From: Phoronis pallida
Taxonomy: Eukaryota; Phoronida; Phoronidae
NCBI GenBank assembly: GCA_028565715.1
Contig: JAOXYC010223460.1
Coordinates: 1 to 10,880, forward strand
Direction: 5' to 3'
DNA: 10,880 bases
Shown here piece by piece: positions 8,481 to 10,880 of the stretch. Position 1 is the stretch's first letter. Each line of letters starts with the position of its first letter. Below the pieces are notes generated by a model. That model made no database searches, was not told where the DNA came from, and was given only the letters and a program-made list of their open reading frames with translations. A program made the translations under genes and the position numbers.

Positions 8481-9460
8481 TAGCTGCTCTCCGGTTGCTG
8501 CTATTTGTTGTGGGTTTATCCTGCTGCAACTTCTTCCTGTTTGTGTTAAAGAACCCTCGCTTCGTCACTACAACCCCCTCCAATAACTCGACTGTGCGGG
8601 TATATGGCGTCAGAAGACAATTACAGACACTTACAGCCACCAATGGAAGAGCAGGAGAATACAAGTTCTTGCATACACAAAAACACATTTGTGAGGACCC
8701 GACTCCTGATGGTATTTTGGTTGTTATCATGGTGACGTCAACACCATCACATTTCCCCCATCGGAACACCATCAGAGCTACATGGGGATCTGTGGCAAAC
8801 AAACCCGGTGGTACAGCGAGGTTGGTATTTCTGCTGGGCAAACCAAACACTACGGCAGAGCAAGACAAAATTGACAGGGAAAGTGCCATGTTTAAGGATG
8901 TAATCCAACAAGATTTCGTGGATACCTACAGAAATTTGACATTGAAGTCAATTTCTGGTCTGAAATGGATGTCAATATATTGCCCGCATGCAAAATATAT
9001 GCTCAAAACAGATGACGACATGTTTATCAATGTCGGTAACCTGAAGAAACTTCTCATAGATTCCCGTCCAAAACGCTTTATGATGGGTACCGTCCATTCA
9101 AATGCCAAACCGATACGGAACACTTGGTCTAAATATTACACCCCTTTGGCTGAGTATCCCAACAAGACATACCCACAATACATATCTGGAACTGCTTATA
9201 CAGTTTCCATGGATATCATTCCAGAATTGTTGGAGGTTGCTATGGCAACACCACTGTTTCACCTAGAAGATGTGTTCATCACAGGAATTTGTGCTCAGAA
9301 ACTGAAAGATGTTATCCGTGTAGACCACCAGGGGTTTGGGCTTCATAAAGTCAAGTTGCGAACTCTCTGTTCATATTATAACGCTATTTCATTTCATGAG
9401 ATTTCTCCAGAACTTATGCTCAGAGTTTGGAAAAGGTTAAAAGAGAGAGTAGTGTGTTGA
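8477..9460 (+). CDS. Beta-1,3-galactosyltransferase-like protein (GT31), complete, single exon
   Basis: Probable Golgi type II membrane enzyme that transfers a sugar, most likely galactose from UDP-galactose, in beta-1,3 linkage to glycan acceptors. Residues 1-6 form a very short cytosolic tail and 7-24 a hydrophobic signal anchor; a stem follows to about residue 75. The catalytic domain shows the GT31 blocks in order: RNTIRATWG (96-104), FLLG (118-121), QQDFVDTYRNLTLK (144-157), the metal/UDP-binding DxD in KTDDDMF (177-183), YPQYISGTAY (232-241), LEDVFITG (263-270) and a B3GALT-like tail HEISPELMLRVW (307-318). Possible N-glycosylation sites are N36, N37, N124, N153 and N229. The 327-residue length suits the family. 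The start is well fixed: an in-frame TGA lies at 8465-8467, inside the same exon, and the context has G at -3. The tail motif favours B3GALT over B3GNT, but the donor and acceptor are inferred. A lineage-specific paralogue is likely, so I give no symbol. Confidence 0.93.
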   Translation: MIAALRLLLFVVGLSCCNFFLFVLKNPRFVTTTPSNNSTVRVYGVRRQLQTLTATNGRAGEYKFLHTQKHICEDPTPDGILVVIMVTSTPSHFPHRNTIRATWGSVANKPGGTARLVFLLGKPNTTAEQDKIDRESAMFKDVIQQDFVDTYRNLTLKSISGLKWMSIYCPHAKYMLKTDDDMFINVGNLKKLLIDSRPKRFMMGTVHSNAKPIRNTWSKYYTPLAEYPNKTYPQYISGTAYTVSMDIIPELLEVAMATPLFHLEDVFITGICAQKLKDVIRVDHQGFGLHKVKLRTLCSYYNAISFHEISPELMLRVWKRLKERVVC

Positions 9461-10236
9461 TGGATTAGTCTTGAAAACACTGTTTCAACACTTCATTGAG
9501 ATAAAGGGAATTACCAGGATTACTGTCATTTCAAAAAGCTGATACCAGAATTTGTACTTGGATGTTCAAAGATGTTTTGTATTTGCCCGTTGGATTTCAT
9601 AAGCAATATGCAAAAGCTAGTGGAACATTTCATTCTGGACAAAATCCACGTTTTTCAGTCCCAAGTTTTCAAGTGTTAACACTGATTCAGAATTACAGAG
9701 CCAGTGGGAAATTGTTAAAATCTTTGAAACAGACTTTTTAATTTTTCCAAGAATTTCCATTACTGTCTGCAGGATTAAGTTTCAGTTTAAAACTGCAACA
9801 CATCTGAACTTCTATCTTTATAATATTTAATTATTTCAACTGTTTCAAAATCAAAAACACTGACATCTGGATTTTTTGTGGTTCTTAATACAAATACTAA
9901 GATTTTTCCCACAGAACCAACAAAACCTTAACAACTGTAATTTTTGTTTACAGTTTGTAGAACCTTTTGTGAATCTCAGCAAAATAATGGTCCGTTTTGT
10001 GTAGAAAAAAATCTATGAGCTATATATCAAAATATTGATACATATCATTTAAATATTTATTGTTTAGTGGTTGCTTGGCATTGCTCAAGCAAACCCTTTA
10101 CTATTAATGAAAACTTTTAATCTTAAAAAAATCAAGCTCAGTTTTTGTTTTAAGATTTTAGAGTAAGCTTTCTGATGGTTTTAGTTTGTCAACAGGAGAC
10201 TGTTGGTTATCATCGTTCTCACTTGAGACCTTTTAA

Positions 10237-10332
10237 GGAAGAACTAAAAGAAAGTTGGCCTGCAGTTTTCACAAGATGCTTTAAAAAAGGCACCTTGTGA
10301 AAACTGCAGGCCAACTTTCTTTTTAGTTCTCC
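10237..10332. repeat. Near-perfect long inverted repeat (about 40-bp stem, 8-nt loop)
   Basis: The left arm at 10240-10280 is the reverse complement of the right arm at 10289-10330, apart from one single-base bulge in the A/T run, one A-C mismatch (10276/10293) and a terminal T-G pair. With one further bulge the stem gains two G-C pairs on the outside. The loop is TTAAAAAA (10281-10288). Read from the minus strand, the A-C mismatch becomes a U-G wobble. The element lies in the putative 3'UTR. It could be a miRNA-like precursor, an ADAR or Dicer substrate, or a small foldback transposon remnant. No target-site duplication directly abuts it, and I do not recognise the arm sequence as a known miRNA. 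Confidence 0.9.
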
Positions 10333-10554
10333 AGTTTTGCACTATTTAAGGCATTGAGTTTTTTGTTGCATTCAGAAACAGTTTAAGGTCATGATTCTGT
10401 AAACTGTTTAGCTTAAGTATTCAAGATCTGATGGTTAAGAGACATGTTTTATCTCGTGTAGATCTGGTTTATATGCTGTGAACCATTTAAAGTGCCACCG
10501 ATCCCTTACTGCCAGTAAAACTAGAAGTATAACATTTGATTTAATGTATTTTAA

Positions 10555-10560
10555 AATAAA
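10555..10560 (+). terminator. Candidate poly(A) signal AATAAA (proximal)
   Basis: This is the first canonical AATAAA downstream of the stop codon, about 1.1 kb away, followed by T-rich sequence (CTGTTTATCACTGTTT). Its use is inferred. Confidence 0.4.
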
Positions 10561-10716
10561 CTGTTTATCACTGTTTAAACTGACCTTGATAACTGGCTTC
10601 CGTTCATAGCATAAAAAAGCTGATGAGGTAGAATTTTCCAGTTTATATTTGTTCATGAGTCAGTATTTTTATGGTGCTATGACAAAACATTTACATGTAT
10701 GTTTTCTTTGAAGCAT

Positions 10717-10722
10717 AATAAA
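10717..10722 (+). terminator. Candidate poly(A) signal AATAAA (distal)
   Basis: A canonical AATAAA followed at once by a T-rich tract (TTTTATTTTTTG) and then TG-rich DNA, a good cleavage context. It lies just before CpG content rises again, so it is the more natural end of the transcription unit. A third AATAAA at 10855-10860 sits in the CpG-rich edge and is less likely to belong to this gene. Confidence 0.45.
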
Positions 10723-10749
10723 TTTTATTTTTTGCATAATTAAGGCATG

Positions 10750-10880
10750 ATATGCATGATGGATGTTATTAACATATGTTTACGTTTTTATGCGTCCACA
10801 TATTTATAAAATATGTTGTCGAGACCGGAGTGTAAAATAGATGCGTTAAAACGGAATAAAATCCAGCACTTTATTTCCGG
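10750..10880. other. CpG-containing right edge, possible start of the next regulatory region
   Basis: Several CpGs cluster after about 10780 (TGCGTC, GTCGAGACCGG, ATGCGT, AACGG, TCCGG) following more than 400 nearly CpG-free bases. ACATATTT-ATA-AAATATGT (10798-10816) is a perfect dyad, and CGGAATAAA (10852-10860) nearly mirrors TTTATTTCCG (10870-10879). The minus strand begins CCGGAAAT, an ETS-like core. The window ends here, so the role is open. Confidence 0.25.

Larger units (their letters stand above)
9461..10740 (+). other. Probable 3' untranslated region of the galactosyltransferase gene
   Basis: The stretch after the TGA stop is AT-rich and CpG-poor, like the intron-like DNA upstream, and holds no ORF of note. 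The first AATAAA after the stop is at 10555 and the next at 10717, giving a 3'UTR of about 1.1-1.3 kb if no weaker signal is used. It contains a small hairpin with a GAGA tetraloop (CAACAG/CTGTTG, 10190-10205) and the long hairpin described separately. The extent is inferred; a shorter transcript could use a non-canonical signal. Confidence 0.5.

Noticed and set aside
8458-8889. 143-codon open frame on the minus strand
   Set aside because: It lies wholly antisense to the conserved galactosyltransferase frame and has no recognisable motif; it is a shadow of the real gene.
10240-10330. Calling the hairpin a named miRNA gene
   Set aside because: The stem is longer and more perfect than typical animal pre-miRNAs, and neither arm matches a seed or mature sequence I can recognise. 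It stays an inverted repeat.

Overview
This looks like nuclear genomic DNA from an animal. It is AT-rich, has long non-coding stretches, recognisable splice signals and one intact protein-coding exon for a Golgi glycosyltransferase. CpG dinucleotides are very uneven. By hand count there are about 100 in the first 2.76 kb and only about 20-30 in the next 5.7 kb. Such mosaic CpG depletion is typical of invertebrates that methylate transcribed gene bodies. A marine invertebrate, perhaps a deuterostome, is my low-confidence guess; nothing here fixes the species. I see no bacterial operons, phage genes, CRISPR array or rRNA.

Layout: 1-2760 is CpG-rich and shows no convincing protein gene. It holds a compact palindrome with three TAATCC homeodomain cores, an 11-bp inverted repeat, a degenerate 85-bp tandem duplication, an E-box and a good splice donor at 2612, so it is best read as a promoter/5' region. 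From 2761 to 8461 the DNA is AT-rich, CpG-depleted and intron-like. It contains a C-tract with G-quadruplex potential on the minus strand, a three-copy tandem repeat of about 140 bp, a perfect 30-bp palindrome and a possible small 5'UTR exon (7398-7487). At 8462 an exon begins after a clean acceptor. Its ORF (8477-9460) encodes a complete 327-residue beta-1,3-galactosyltransferase-like type II membrane protein of family GT31. The probable 3'UTR follows, carrying a near-perfect stem of about 40 bp (10237-10332) and poly(A) signals at 10555 and 10717. CpG rises again in the last 130 bases, which may be the edge of the next regulatory region.

The simplest model is one plus-strand gene: promoter and non-coding first exon in the left 2.6 kb, one or two 5'UTR introns, then the whole coding sequence and 3'UTR in a single terminal exon. 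Vertebrate B3GALT genes have this architecture. The coding gene is ordinary. The points worth a second look are the long hairpin in the putative 3'UTR, a two-codon uORF that overlaps the start codon, the sharp CpG boundary, and the TAATCC palindrome.
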